Part shown: positions 1 to 7,822 of the stretch, piece after piece
Layout of the letters: each line of letters starts with the position of its first letter
Numbering within the stretch: the first letter of the stretch is position 1
Assembly (NCBI GenBank): GCA_900552845.1
Contig: USBC01000017.1
Location: 1-18,172 of the forward strand
Length of the DNA: 18,172 nt
Direction of reading: 5' to 3'
DNA from: an uncultured Oscillospiraceae bacterium
GTDB taxonomy: Bacteria; Bacillota; Clostridia; Oscillospirales; Ruminococcaceae
Notes under the pieces: model-generated
What the model was told of the DNA's origin: nothing
The model's database searches: none
The model's input: only the letters and a program-made list of their open reading frames with translations
Program-made: the position numbers and the translations under genes

Positions 1-54
1 TTGCCTAATCATATCACTCTTTCGTGGCAGATGCACTAACAGATCATCTGTTTT

Positions 55-819
55 CTATTTTGTAACGATCACTGTGCTATATCCACTGTCCCTCAGCCTT
101 TGTTCCATATTGACCGCATTTCCAAGCTGCATATATGCTCCTACCTGAACTTTGTAAAGATCATTCTCTCTCAGGATAAACGCCGGAAATCCCTGATCTG
201 TCAGCTGATACAACATCCTGTCTGCATTTTCCCGATTTCGAAATGCTCCTGTCTGTACCCGATAATACAATGGCTCTTCCACCGTTTCCTCATTCAATGT
301 TCCCAGAATGGCATCTGCGATGCTTCTGGCAATCTCTTCGAATTTTTTTTCAAAAAGCTGATTATCCTTTTCCGAGTTTATAAATCCGGTCTCGACCAAA
401 AGTGCCGGCATTTTTGTGCGCCGGAGCACTACCAGCCCCGGACGTTCTTTTACGCCCAGTTCCCGAAACCCCAGTTCTCCCAATGCTCCCAGGATATTCT
501 GTGCCATCTGATATTTAATGCCTTTCTTATCATAGACCAGTACTTCAACTCCATTGTATTGTTCCGGCTTGGAACTGCTGTTGCGATGAAAAGAAATAAA
601 AAAATCTGCTCCAGCTTCATTTGCAGCTTTCGCTTTTTCAAAAGGAGTCTGATAAACATCCGTAGTTCTTGTATACACCACGTCTACCCCATTATCCTCC
701 AGAATCCTGCCCACAGCAAGTGCCAGTTTCAGATTATCATCCTTTTCTTTACGATCTTTATAAACAGCTCCCGGATCTTCCCCACCATGGCCTGCATCCA
801 GAACAATCTTATATGCCAT
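55..819 (-). CDS. N-acetylmuramoyl-L-alanine amidase (Amidase_3) with C-terminal SPOR domain
   Basis: A zinc amidase that would cleave the bond between muramic acid and the peptide stem of peptidoglycan. Seen: 254 residues. The Amidase_3 fold opens at once with VLDAGHGG (His11), followed by a likely Glu25, His78 in ISFHRNSS and Glu143 in LLVETGF, which match the family's zinc and catalytic positions. Residues about 178-254 form a SPOR repeat domain (YYRVQTGAF ... YKVQVGAY), known to bind glycan strands stripped of peptides. I chose the start at 819 because AGGGAGA lies 6 bases before this ATG and the motif begins right after it. A longer frame to 882 has no good ribosome site. No signal peptide is visible, which fits Clostridia lysin-like or spore/mother-cell amidases rather than classically secreted ones. 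Base composition is AT-rich compared with the core of the window. The gene is complete, and no promoter is convincing in the short upstream stretch before the junction near 862-905. Confidence 0.92.
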   Translation of the reverse strand: MAYKIVLDAGHGGEDPGAVYKDRKEKDDNLKLALAVGRILEDNGVDVVYTRTTDVYQTPFEKAKAANEAGADFFISFHRNSSSKPEQYNGVEVLVYDKKGIKYQMAQNILGALGELGFRELGVKERPGLVVLRRTKMPALLVETGFINSEKDNQLFEKKFEEIARSIADAILGTLNEETVEEPLYYRVQTGAFRNRENADRMLYQLTDQGFPAFILRENDLYKVQVGAYMQLGNAVNMEQRLRDSGYSTVIVTK

Positions 820-900
820 ATTTTTCTCCCTACAAAAATATCCAGTCATAATAAGATATGAATCTGTCTTTTTCCTGTGCATAAGTTTATCATTTTATTT

Positions 901-1035
901 TACCGGACAGATATTTATGACCATACAGAGGCTGTAGGTTTTCTTGGAGCTTCAAGCATTGAAAGAATTCCTGTTGAGAAACCTCTTGAAAATGCCGTGA
1001 AAGAATTTAAGTCAAAGAAAATCGGTAAGAACTAG
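901..1035 (+). pseudogene. 3' remnant of a TIM-barrel (PEP hydrolase-like) gene, 5' part missing
   Basis: An open frame ending at TAG 1033-1035 encodes the last 44 or so residues of a protein. Its tail HTEAVGFLGASSIERIP aligns without gaps to HTEAVGYASGSSGERIP at the C-terminus of the intact gene at 2468-3295, with 16 of 31 positions identical by eye. It is therefore the end of a second, divergent member of the same family. The frame closes upstream at TGA 859-861, and the bases before about 900 belong to the 5' flank of the oppositely oriented amidase, so the bulk of the gene is absent. It lies on the same strand as the Tm-1-like operon, about 80 bases upstream, and was probably its first gene. 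Whether the loss is a real deletion or a contig mis-join cannot be decided here. Confidence 0.75.
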
Positions 1036-1056
1036 TATTGCATTACAAAAACGGCT

Positions 1057-1086
1057 CTGCGGGCAAAATACTTATTTTGCCCGCAG
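1057..1086 (+). other. Perfect 13-bp hairpin between TIM-barrel remnant and Tm-1-like gene
   Basis: CTGCGGGCAAAAT pairs perfectly with ATTTTGCCCGCAG around an ACTT loop. No run of T follows it, so it is not a textbook terminator. Its place between two genes of one operon, 31 bases before the next start codon, suits an RNA processing or stability element, or a partial attenuator. Confidence 0.6.
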
Positions 1087-1117
1087 ATGCAGTTTCATAC
1101 AGAAAATGGGGGTATAT

Positions 1118-2452
1118 ATGAAGAAAAAGATTATATGTGCCGGAATTTTGGATACAAAGGGTGAGGAAATAAAATACATCGCCAGGCAGGTAGAAGCTGC
1201 CGGGGGCGAGCCGGTAATCATGGAGCTTAGTGTTGGAAAAGAAACCGGATGGGCAGATATCGGGCTCAGTCAAATCCTGGCTATTACCGGAAGAACTCCT
1301 GAAGATCTCTTCAAGGAGGATCGCCATCAGGCAGCAGCTTGGGTTACAGAAGCAGCTATAAAGTATGTTGCGAAGTTATATGCCGATGGTGGAATAGATG
1401 GAATTATTAGCTACGGTGGCTCCATGGGAGCGGCTATTTCATCTGCAGTAATGCAATCCCTTCCTTTGGGAGTTCCTAAATTGCTGCTTACAACAATGGC
1501 ATCAGGAGATGTAAGGCCGTATGTTGGAACAAAAGATATGTGCCTTATGTACCCAATAGCAGAAGCCGGGCTTAACAGCCTTACCAAGCAGATTCTTACA
1601 AACGCAGCCTACTGCATAACAGGGATGGCAAATGCGCCTAAAGTATCCGCCAAAGATGACAAGCCCCTTATCGGCTGCATGATGTTTGGCGTAACCACTC
1701 CATGCGTACTGCGCGGATCAGCCTTTCTCGAAGATAAAGGCTATGATGTAATCATAAATCATGCCATTGGAACCGGCGGTATTTCCATGGAAGAAATGAT
1801 CGAGGACGGGTATGTAAAGGGTATTCTGGATATAACTACTCACGAGATCGCTGACGAGTTATACGGAGGAGTGCTCTCAGCAGGGCCTAACCGTCTTACC
1901 GCAGCTTCCAAAAAAGGGATTCCGCAGGTTGTTGCACCCGGTGGGCTGGACTTATTAAATTTCGGAACCCTTGAATCTGTTCCCGAACACTATATCGAAG
2001 ATGTCAAAAACAATGTCCGTAATCTTTATAAGCATAACACAAGTGTAACCTGTGTAAGCGTTACCCCAGAGGAAGCTTATGAAATCGCAAAAGATATGGC
2101 TGGCAAGCTTAATGGTGCAAAAGGTCCATCAGTACTCTGCATTCCCATGAAGGGGTGGGGAGCCTGTGATATACGCACACCTGATAAAGCGCTCGGCTGG
2201 GCAGGACCGGCGGAAGGCCCTTCATGGATCTCTGATCCTGAAAAACCTGAATGGTCATTAAGAAGCCGCAGATATGTGCAGGGGATCAAAGAAAATATTG
2301 ATCTTAACAAAGACAATCTGGAAGTACTTATTGCCGATTATCATATGAATGAGCCGGAGTTTTCTGACTTGATGTCCGGTATCCTCTATGATATGCTGCA
2401 AGGAACATGGAAGAAAGGCAAAAAATACGGGACAAAAGTATATTCCCTGTAA
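1118..2452 (+). CDS. Tm-1-like ATP-binding domain protein (UPF0261)
   Basis: 444 residues, close to full length for UPF0261. Family marks: N-terminal IICAGILDTKGEE, a glycine-rich YGGSMGAAISSA near residue 95, TTMASGDVRPYVGTKDM, and GILDITTHEIADELYGG with a following AGPNRL. Known: this domain is the N-terminal half of the plant Tm-1 protein, which binds ATP and inhibits tobamovirus replication. The bacterial function is unknown. I prefer ATG 1118, which gives MKKKIICAG directly and has GGGGG five bases upstream, over ATG 1106. The stop is followed after 15 bases by the TIM-barrel gene, whose product corresponds to the other half of plant Tm-1, so the two bacterial proteins probably act together. 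The RuBisCO-like gene follows in the same operon. The role in a sugar-acid or C-C bond rearranging pathway is inference from that neighbour only. Confidence 0.9.
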   Translation: MKKKIICAGILDTKGEEIKYIARQVEAAGGEPVIMELSVGKETGWADIGLSQILAITGRTPEDLFKEDRHQAAAWVTEAAIKYVAKLYADGGIDGIISYGGSMGAAISSAVMQSLPLGVPKLLLTTMASGDVRPYVGTKDMCLMYPIAEAGLNSLTKQILTNAAYCITGMANAPKVSAKDDKPLIGCMMFGVTTPCVLRGSAFLEDKGYDVIINHAIGTGGISMEEMIEDGYVKGILDITTHEIADELYGGVLSAGPNRLTAASKKGIPQVVAPGGLDLLNFGTLESVPEHYIEDVKNNVRNLYKHNTSVTCVSVTPEEAYEIAKDMAGKLNGAKGPSVLCIPMKGWGACDIRTPDKALGWAGPAEGPSWISDPEKPEWSLRSRRYVQGIKENIDLNKDNLEVLIADYHMNEPEFSDLMSGILYDMLQGTWKKGKKYGTKVYSL

Positions 2453-2467
2453 AGGAGGTAGGGCTCT

Positions 2468-3295
2468 ATGCAATACACAAGGCAGGAGGTGCTTGACCGT
2501 CTTCGTAAGCAGATACAGCAAGGCCATTCGATTCTTATGTTCGGAGCAGGAACGGGTTTAACTGCGAAGTGTGCAGAAAAAGGCGGGGCTGATCTTATAG
2601 GGATATATTCAACTGCCATATTTCGCATGCACGGGCAGCCGTCTATATTGGCATGGCTTCCATATGGCGATTGCAATAAGCATACATTCGATATGGCAAA
2701 AAGCATTCTGCCCGTTGTAAAATCAACACCTTGCATCGCCGGAATTGGCGCCCATGATCCAAGTGTGGATTTTGACTCAATTATCAAAAGGCTAGAAGAC
2801 TGTGGCTTTTCAGGCGTCAATAATGAGCCCTTTTCAGGTCTTTACGGAAAATATTTTTCCGAGCAGCTGGAACGTGCAGGAGTTGGTTTTTCAAGAGAGG
2901 TTGAACTGATAAAGGCCGCACATAAAAACAATTTTTTCTCTGTGGCATGGGCTATGTCAAATGAAGAGGCTGCCAGAATGGCCGCAGCCGGAGCCGATGT
3001 AATCGGTGCCATGATCGGTGTGACCAGCGGCGGCTTGTCTGGAGCCAACAAAACAATCTCCCTGGAGGAAGCAACTGATGCCGTTCGTCAGATGATCTAT
3101 GCAGCAAAGAAAGAAAATCCGGATGTCATGGTTCTGACTCATGGCGGCCCATTTGCAGATCCTGATACAGCTGCCTATTCAATCCATCATACAGAAGCAG
3201 TAGGATATGCATCTGGTTCAAGCGGAGAGAGAATCCCTACTGAATCTGCTGTTATAGAAACCACAAGAGAATTTAAAAAAATTTCTTTATCATGA
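2468..3295 (+). CDS. TIM-barrel enzyme, phosphoenolpyruvate hydrolase-like family
   Basis: 275 residues, the usual length of the PEP_hydrolase-like TIM-barrel family (Pfam PEP_hydrolase). Seen: alternating strands with the family marks LMFGAGTGLTAKCAEKGGAD near residue 25, YGDCNK, PCIAGIGAHDP near 95, GVNNEPF, AAAGADVIGAMIGVTSGG near 180, LTHGGPFADP near 228 and the HTEAVGY...GERIP tail. The start is certain: AAAGGAGG lies about 9 bases before ATG 2468. The preceding gene ends 15 bases upstream and the next starts 12 bases downstream, so this is one transcript. Known: the barrel is the C-terminal domain of plant Tm-1. Substrates of the bacterial proteins are not established, and the family name should not be read as proof of PEP hydrolysis. 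The remnant at 901-1035 is a paralogue, so the intact operon once had two barrels flanking the Tm-1-like protein. Confidence 0.88.
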   Translation: MQYTRQEVLDRLRKQIQQGHSILMFGAGTGLTAKCAEKGGADLIGIYSTAIFRMHGQPSILAWLPYGDCNKHTFDMAKSILPVVKSTPCIAGIGAHDPSVDFDSIIKRLEDCGFSGVNNEPFSGLYGKYFSEQLERAGVGFSREVELIKAAHKNNFFSVAWAMSNEEAARMAAAGADVIGAMIGVTSGGLSGANKTISLEEATDAVRQMIYAAKKENPDVMVLTHGGPFADPDTAAYSIHHTEAVGYASGSSGERIPTESAVIETTREFKKISLS

Positions 3296-3307
3296 AAGGG
3301 AAATAAA

Positions 3308-4627
3308 ATGTATATCGATCCAATTGTTGTTCAATATCCTGAAGCCCTTGATGCAGATCGTTTTGTGATCGCAACTTATTATTGCGGAACGCCTGTTAAT
3401 ACCAACGCTTTAAAATTTGGCGCAGCATTAGCTATAGAGCAGACCTGCGGAACGTGGCTAAAGGTACCCGGAGAAACGCATGAAGTAAGAGAGCGTTCCA
3501 TTGGGCGTGTCATTGGTGTTTATGAGGCGCCTGCATACCAAATCGGCGTTCCTGATGGTGTTAACGAAAGAAACTTTATCATCAGAATCGCTTACCCGGC
3601 AACCAATTTCGGTTCATCAATGGCTATGCTTCTCTCCACAGTAATCGGGAACATTTCCTCGTCGGGGAAAGTTAAGCTTCTTGACCTTGAATTCCCCAAA
3701 AGCTACCTCGCAGAATACAAAGGGCCGAAGTTCGGCATTCAGGGAATCAGAGACTTGCTTGGTGTTTACGACAGACCTCTCTTAAATAATATGATTAAAC
3801 CCTGTACAGGTCTTTCCCCTCAGAAAACTGCCGAGCTTGCCTATGAAGCAGCAGTGGGCGGAGTAGATATTATCAAAGATGACGAACTTGTAAGTAACCC
3901 TCCTCATTGCCCCCTTGTAGACCGTGTAAAAGCTGTTATGCCGGCAATCCGGGAAGCTGACAAGGTGAAAGGTGAAAAGACACTGTACGCATTCAATATC
4001 ACAGATAGAACCGAGAACCTCAAGCGTAATGCTATGGCTGTAATAGAAAATGGTGGTAATGCGTTATTGGTTAACTACAATACCATCGGTCTTGACGCAG
4101 CCAGAATGCTTGCAGATGACCCCAATATCAATGTTCCTATTCTTGCCCACTCTGACTATACAGGAGCAGTTTACGAATCTCCATGGTCGGGAATGAGCAT
4201 CAACCTTATTGGAGCCGTACTCCCCAGACTGGCGGGTCTGGATATGGTCATCACACTTTCACCATACGGGAAATTCCCTATGTCGATGGATTCCTTTGTA
4301 TCCGCAGGTTATAAGATGACTCAGCCGCTTGGGCATATCAAGCCAGTATTTGCTATGCCCGGCGGGGGTACCACTCCGGGTCATATTGAAGATATCATTA
4401 ACAAGTTTGGCAAAGATGTCATGATTGCTGCAGGTGGAGCCATTCATGGACATCCGATGGGACCAGCAGCCGGGGCAAGAGCTTTCCGTCAGGGGATTGA
4501 TGCTGTTATGAGCGGCAAAACCCTTCAGGAAGCAAAAGCTGACAATGAGGAGCTTCGAGTTGCTCTTGATCTCTGGGGTATTTATGGCGAGGAAAAAGCC
4601 AAAAATAATTATGATCTAAAAGGTTGA
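3308..4627 (+). CDS. RuBisCO-like protein (form IV type, large-subunit C-terminal domain)
   Basis: 439 residues with the N-terminal alpha/beta domain and C-terminal barrel of the RuBisCO large subunit. Seen: MIKPCTGLSP holds the first active-site lysine, and GGVDIIKDDELVSNPP keeps the carbamylated lysine with its Asp/Glu metal ligands. LAHSDYTGA keeps a histidine but not the His-Arg of true RuBisCO. Loop 6 reads SPYGKFPMS instead of GKMEG, and the usual VASGG becomes AMPGGG, losing the phosphate-site serine. Known: form IV proteins do not fix CO2. Described ones act as enolases or isomerases in methionine salvage, or as decarboxylase/isomerases in apiose and isoapionate breakdown. None of those partner genes is visible here, so the reaction is open. 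AAAGGG lies about 6 bases before the ATG, and the gene begins 12 bases after the TIM-barrel stop, making it the last gene of the operon before the terminators at 4730-4805. Confidence 0.92.
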   Translation: MYIDPIVVQYPEALDADRFVIATYYCGTPVNTNALKFGAALAIEQTCGTWLKVPGETHEVRERSIGRVIGVYEAPAYQIGVPDGVNERNFIIRIAYPATNFGSSMAMLLSTVIGNISSSGKVKLLDLEFPKSYLAEYKGPKFGIQGIRDLLGVYDRPLLNNMIKPCTGLSPQKTAELAYEAAVGGVDIIKDDELVSNPPHCPLVDRVKAVMPAIREADKVKGEKTLYAFNITDRTENLKRNAMAVIENGGNALLVNYNTIGLDAARMLADDPNINVPILAHSDYTGAVYESPWSGMSINLIGAVLPRLAGLDMVITLSPYGKFPMSMDSFVSAGYKMTQPLGHIKPVFAMPGGGTTPGHIEDIINKFGKDVMIAAGGAIHGHPMGPAAGARAFRQGIDAVMSGKTLQEAKADNEELRVALDLWGIYGEEKAKNNYDLKG

Positions 4628-4729
4628 TTAAAGGGATATGCCCCCTCTGTGAGAGACAGTGAAAAAACAAGCTGTCAAACACACCGTCTTGCTTGCGTCT
4701 TATTCTTTTTCATACATCAATAATACGCC

Positions 4730-4769
4730 GAAGCCCGACTCTGCGCAGGAGTCGGGCTTCATATTTTTT
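4730..4769 (+). terminator. Intrinsic terminator, end of the RuBisCO-like operon
   Basis: GAAGCCCGACTC pairs perfectly over 12 bp with GAGTCGGGCTTC (7-base loop TGCGCAG), followed by ATATTTTTT. The T run is on the plus strand, so it stops transcription coming from the RuBisCO-like gene 100 bases upstream. The stretch 4628-4729 holds no other feature I can recognise. Confidence 0.85.
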
Positions 4770-4771
4770 GC

Positions 4772-4805
4772 GCTGTCTCAGTAAGACAGCCCCTTTTCAT
4801 TTTTG
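4772..4805 (+). terminator. Second plus-strand terminator between convergent operons
   Basis: GCTGTCT pairs with AGACAGC (loop CAGTA), then CCCC and a T-rich run ending at 4805, three bases before the stop codon of the convergent DHHW gene. It backs up the first terminator. Read on the minus strand the hairpin is followed by GCAAAAAA, so it does not obviously terminate the DHHW transcript. Confidence 0.65.
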
Positions 4806-4807
4806 CA

Positions 4808-6124
4808 TCAGCGCTCGGCAAAGGCCTGCAATTTCTTCAGTGCGCCGCTGTCGCCGGTATTGTAGATCTGTTGCAGCACAAGGACATCTTTGATGTTCTT
4901 TTCCTCCACAAGGTCGTAGATCGAGCCTTTATAGTGCCGGAAGTCCACCCAGTACAGGTACTGGTAGTGGTCTACCAGATAGGGAATCAGCGCATTGCCG
5001 TAGCTGTCCTTAATGACAAGGCACGCCGAACCGTCTGTAATTTCAGGGTTCTCCACCACATTATAGGGCTGGTCGCCGCCCGCAAAGGTGCCGTACTTCA
5101 TACTGCTGCCGTAGGTCGAAACGTCATTCACCACAAACCAGTCATAAACCTCGCCATTCGGCATGGTCATCTTCATTTTGTTGGTGCCCATCGGCTTGTA
5201 GGCAATCACGGTATCGGGATTGGCGCCCAGTGAGGTAATGCCGCTGACGGAATAATAGGTGCCGAGGAAGTTGGGGTATTCCACCTTTTCAAACTGCTCC
5301 AGCGTGTGGGGCGTCAGCCCTGCCGCCGCAGCGTATTGTGTGTAGGCATAGTAGGCGCCCAGTGCCGTCCAGTGGTGGTCGGTGTGGAAATAAATATATT
5401 CATCGACATGTGCCCGCAGCGCATCAAAAACCTCCACGGTTTTAATATCTTCCGCCATGCGGCTGTAAATATATCGAATCGACTCCCGCTGATCGCTGAC
5501 ATGCAGCTCCTGCTGCCGTGCGTCGCTCAGCAGTACGCCGCCGTTGATGGGGGCAATCAGGCTATACAGCTGTGCCCTGCCCTCCAGCCGCTTATCCATC
5601 TCGTTCAGGATCGCCGCATACCAGTCGGCATTTTTCTGCACAAAGTAGTACAGCCCGTAGCCTACATTATCGCTGACAAAAATACCGCTGATCATCTCAC
5701 CGTCGGCATTTACATTCCCGTCGCGGGGCGGCTCCTCCTCTTTCTGTTCCGGATCGTCCTGCGGCAGGGTGGGCAGCTCGCCCTTCCCTTCCCCGATGTC
5801 CGGGATCACCTCGCCCTGGTTTTCTCCGCCGACAATCACCTCGGAGCGGACTCCGTACAGGCTTTGCACCGCCTTATTTCCGGCAATCAAAGCCTCCCTC
5901 AGCGGGTAGGTATCGGCATACCAGGTATCAATGCCGGAAAACCAGCTTCCGTCCCAAAAGCTTCCCCATGTAAAGCGGGGGAACTCGGTCAGCTTTCGTT
6001 TTTCTATTTCACTTTCATCGGGTCGCGGCAGAAAGATCCCGATCAAACACAGCGCTGCCAGCGTCCCGAAGAAAACCGCCAGCTTAACGGGTCGGATCTT
6101 ATCCTGCCAATCATTTCGTTTCAT
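4808..6124 (-). CDS. DHHW/AlgX-like protein, partner of MBOAT O-acetyltransferase
   Basis: 438 residues. One membrane segment at about 14-32 (LAVFFGTLAALCLIGIFLP) anchors it with the rest outside the cell. An acidic, proline-rich linker spans about 100-140. The TDHHWTALGAYYAY motif at 248-261 defines the DHHW family (AlgJ/AlgX, SGNH-like hydrolase fold), and KDSYGNALIPYL later carries the second conserved Asp-Ser block. Known: AlgX/AlgJ-type proteins take acetyl groups exported by AlgI/DltB-type MBOAT proteins and place them on polysaccharide. The ATG has GGGGAGGAG about 8 bases upstream and lies 17 bases after the MBOAT stop, so the two form one operon. The glycan acceptor cannot be read from the sequence, and no glycosyltransferases lie nearby. 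Confidence 0.9.
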   Translation of the reverse strand: MKRNDWQDKIRPVKLAVFFGTLAALCLIGIFLPRPDESEIEKRKLTEFPRFTWGSFWDGSWFSGIDTWYADTYPLREALIAGNKAVQSLYGVRSEVIVGGENQGEVIPDIGEGKGELPTLPQDDPEQKEEEPPRDGNVNADGEMISGIFVSDNVGYGLYYFVQKNADWYAAILNEMDKRLEGRAQLYSLIAPINGGVLLSDARQQELHVSDQRESIRYIYSRMAEDIKTVEVFDALRAHVDEYIYFHTDHHWTALGAYYAYTQYAAAAGLTPHTLEQFEKVEYPNFLGTYYSVSGITSLGANPDTVIAYKPMGTNKMKMTMPNGEVYDWFVVNDVSTYGSSMKYGTFAGGDQPYNVVENPEITDGSACLVIKDSYGNALIPYLVDHYQYLYWVDFRHYKGSIYDLVEEKNIKDVLVLQQIYNTGDSGALKKLQAFAER

Positions 6125-6141
6125 CGCAGCTCTCCTCCCCC

Positions 6142-7584
6142 TTAAAACTGGAAATACAGGAACGGGTTATAGCTGTCCCCCGCCAGCGCCATGGCAGAAA
6201 GCACCAGTAAAAGAACGGGGTGTGCGGCTTCCCATACCGCCGCAGCGCTCCGCAGCAGGCGGTTGCCGGCAAAAACCTCATTCCCACCGGCAGCGTCCTT
6301 CCAGCGCTGCCACAGCTTTGCCGCCAGTGGTGTGCAGGCAATGCAGGATACCAGCAGCAGGAAGATGTTGTTCTTGAGTGCCAGTCCTACCGTCATATTG
6401 GCAACTGCCGCCCCGCCGCCCAAAAGTCCGCGCAGCGCCATGCCCAGCGCCGCCGCATCACGGAAGCGGAAGATGATCCAGCAGAAATACACGATGATCA
6501 GAACGGTAATGTGCCGCGCCGCCGACGGGATTTTTTGCAGCCGCTCCCCCAGCAGGAATTTTTCTACCGCAAGGAACAGGAAAAAGTAAAGCCCCCACAG
6601 CACGTAGTTCCAGGAAGCGCCGTGCCACAGTCCCGTCAGTCCCCATACAATAAAGAGATTAAGAAGCTGCCGTGCCCTGCTGCACCGGTTGCCACCCAGC
6701 GGAATATACACATAATCGCGGAAGAAGGTGGAAAGTGAGATATGCCACCGCCGCCAAAAATCGGTCACGGAGGAGGCAATATAGGGATAGTTGAAGTTCT
6801 CTTTATAATGAAAACCGCACATCAGCCCCATGCCGATCGCCATATCGGAATAGGCGGAAAAATCCAGATAGATCTGCAGCATATAGCACAGTCCGCCCAG
6901 CCACAGTCCCGCCGTCGGAACGGCGGCAATGCCCTCCGCCGTCATGGGCAGCCAACGGTCGGCAAGCACCGCCACCGAGTTTGCCAGCACCGCTTTTTTG
7001 GCAAGCCCCACGGTAAAGCGGCTCACCCCGCGGCTCACCTCCTCCGGCAGTACCTGGCGGGTATCAATGTCATGCGCCACATCGCGGTAGCGCACAATGG
7101 GACCGGCAATGCACTGGTGGAACAGGCTGGCGTACAGAAGCAGCAGCCAGTATTTCTTCTGTGCCTGCACCTCGCCGCGGTACACGTCCACCACATAGCT
7201 GATCAGCTGGAAGGTGTAGAACGAAATGCCGATGGGCAGCACGATCTCCGGGATCAGCTCCGGCACGCCAAACAGGCTTTGCAGGTTTTCCAGCAGAAAG
7301 CCGGTGTATTTGAAGATACCCAGCACCAGCAGCACCAGCGCCACGCACAGCGTAAGGTACCGCTTTTTGCGCTTCGGTTCCCGCTCGATGCGTACGGCAA
7401 AGAACCAGCACAGCGCAGTATCCAAAAGCAGCAGAACGACGTACCTCGGCCCCGCCCAGCTGAAAAAGACCATGGAGAAAATAAGCATGGCAATATTCTT
7501 TTTTCGTACTCCCTGCAGCGCCGCCTGCGAAACCAGATTCAGCGCCAGAAACAAAAACACAAACAGCAGGCTGGAAAATACCAT
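6142..7584 (-). CDS. MBOAT family membrane O-acyltransferase (AlgI/DltB-like)
   Basis: 480 residues with about ten hydrophobic segments from the first residue on. MBOAT marks in order: LPIGISFYTFQLISY near 117-130, IAGPIVRY near 159, LDFSAYSDMAIG near 240-251, FWRRWHISLSTFFRDYVYIPLGG near 276-298 with His281, and GLWHGASWNYVLWG with the catalytic His321. Known: AlgI-type proteins carry acetyl groups from the cytoplasm across the membrane to a DHHW-type partner, here the next gene. The start at 7584 is chosen because GGGGAGG lies 5-6 bases upstream and the signal-anchor begins there. The frame extends to 7707 but that part is hydrophilic, lacks a ribosome site and overlaps the promoter. This is a typical surface-glycan acetylation module of gut Clostridia. 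Confidence 0.93.
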   Translation of the reverse strand: MVFSSLLFVFLFLALNLVSQAALQGVRKKNIAMLIFSMVFFSWAGPRYVVLLLLDTALCWFFAVRIEREPKRKKRYLTLCVALVLLVLGIFKYTGFLLENLQSLFGVPELIPEIVLPIGISFYTFQLISYVVDVYRGEVQAQKKYWLLLLYASLFHQCIAGPIVRYRDVAHDIDTRQVLPEEVSRGVSRFTVGLAKKAVLANSVAVLADRWLPMTAEGIAAVPTAGLWLGGLCYMLQIYLDFSAYSDMAIGMGLMCGFHYKENFNYPYIASSVTDFWRRWHISLSTFFRDYVYIPLGGNRCSRARQLLNLFIVWGLTGLWHGASWNYVLWGLYFFLFLAVEKFLLGERLQKIPSAARHITVLIIVYFCWIIFRFRDAAALGMALRGLLGGGAAVANMTVGLALKNNIFLLLVSCIACTPLAAKLWQRWKDAAGGNEVFAGNRLLRSAAAVWEAAHPVLLLVLSAMALAGDSYNPFLYFQF

Positions 7585-7677
7585 CTTGTCCTCCCCAAAA
7601 TCAAAGCCGGCATAAAAGAGTCCCCGTTTTTCCGCTAAAGACATCTTCTGTCGAAAACAGGAACTCTCGTTGGTATT

Positions 7678-7707
7678 AGTATAATCATTTTCTCCCCTGC
7701 TTTGCAA
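7678..7707 (-). promoter_or_regulatory. Sigma-A-like promoter of the MBOAT-DHHW operon
   Basis: On the minus strand TTGCAA (7707-7702), an 18-base spacer and TATACT (7683-7678) place transcription start near 7671, giving a leader of about 87 bases before the MBOAT start. The 321-base gap 7585-7905 holds this promoter, the divergent control region at 7823-7885, and nothing coding that I can support between 7708 and 7822. Confidence 0.6.
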
Positions 7708-7822
7708 GTGGACAAGCGTTAAAAATCCATTAAATCATCATACCGCCCATCCGCACAAAAGCCGTCGCTCCGTTGCTCTCATCGATGAAGGCAGCCTCGG
7801 CGCTGTTCGAATCATTTTCCGC

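Noticed and set aside
100..861. A long plus-strand frame opposite the amidase
   Set aside because: It is an antisense shadow. The minus strand carries the clear Amidase_3 and SPOR motifs, and this product has no recognisable domain.
3308..4627. A true carbon-fixing RuBisCO large subunit
   Set aside because: Loop 6 and the phosphate-binding serine region do not match form I-III enzymes, and no small subunit or phosphoribulokinase is near.
5306..6145. A 279-codon plus-strand frame opposite the DHHW gene
   Set aside because: An antisense shadow with no ribosome site. The minus strand encodes the DHHW protein.
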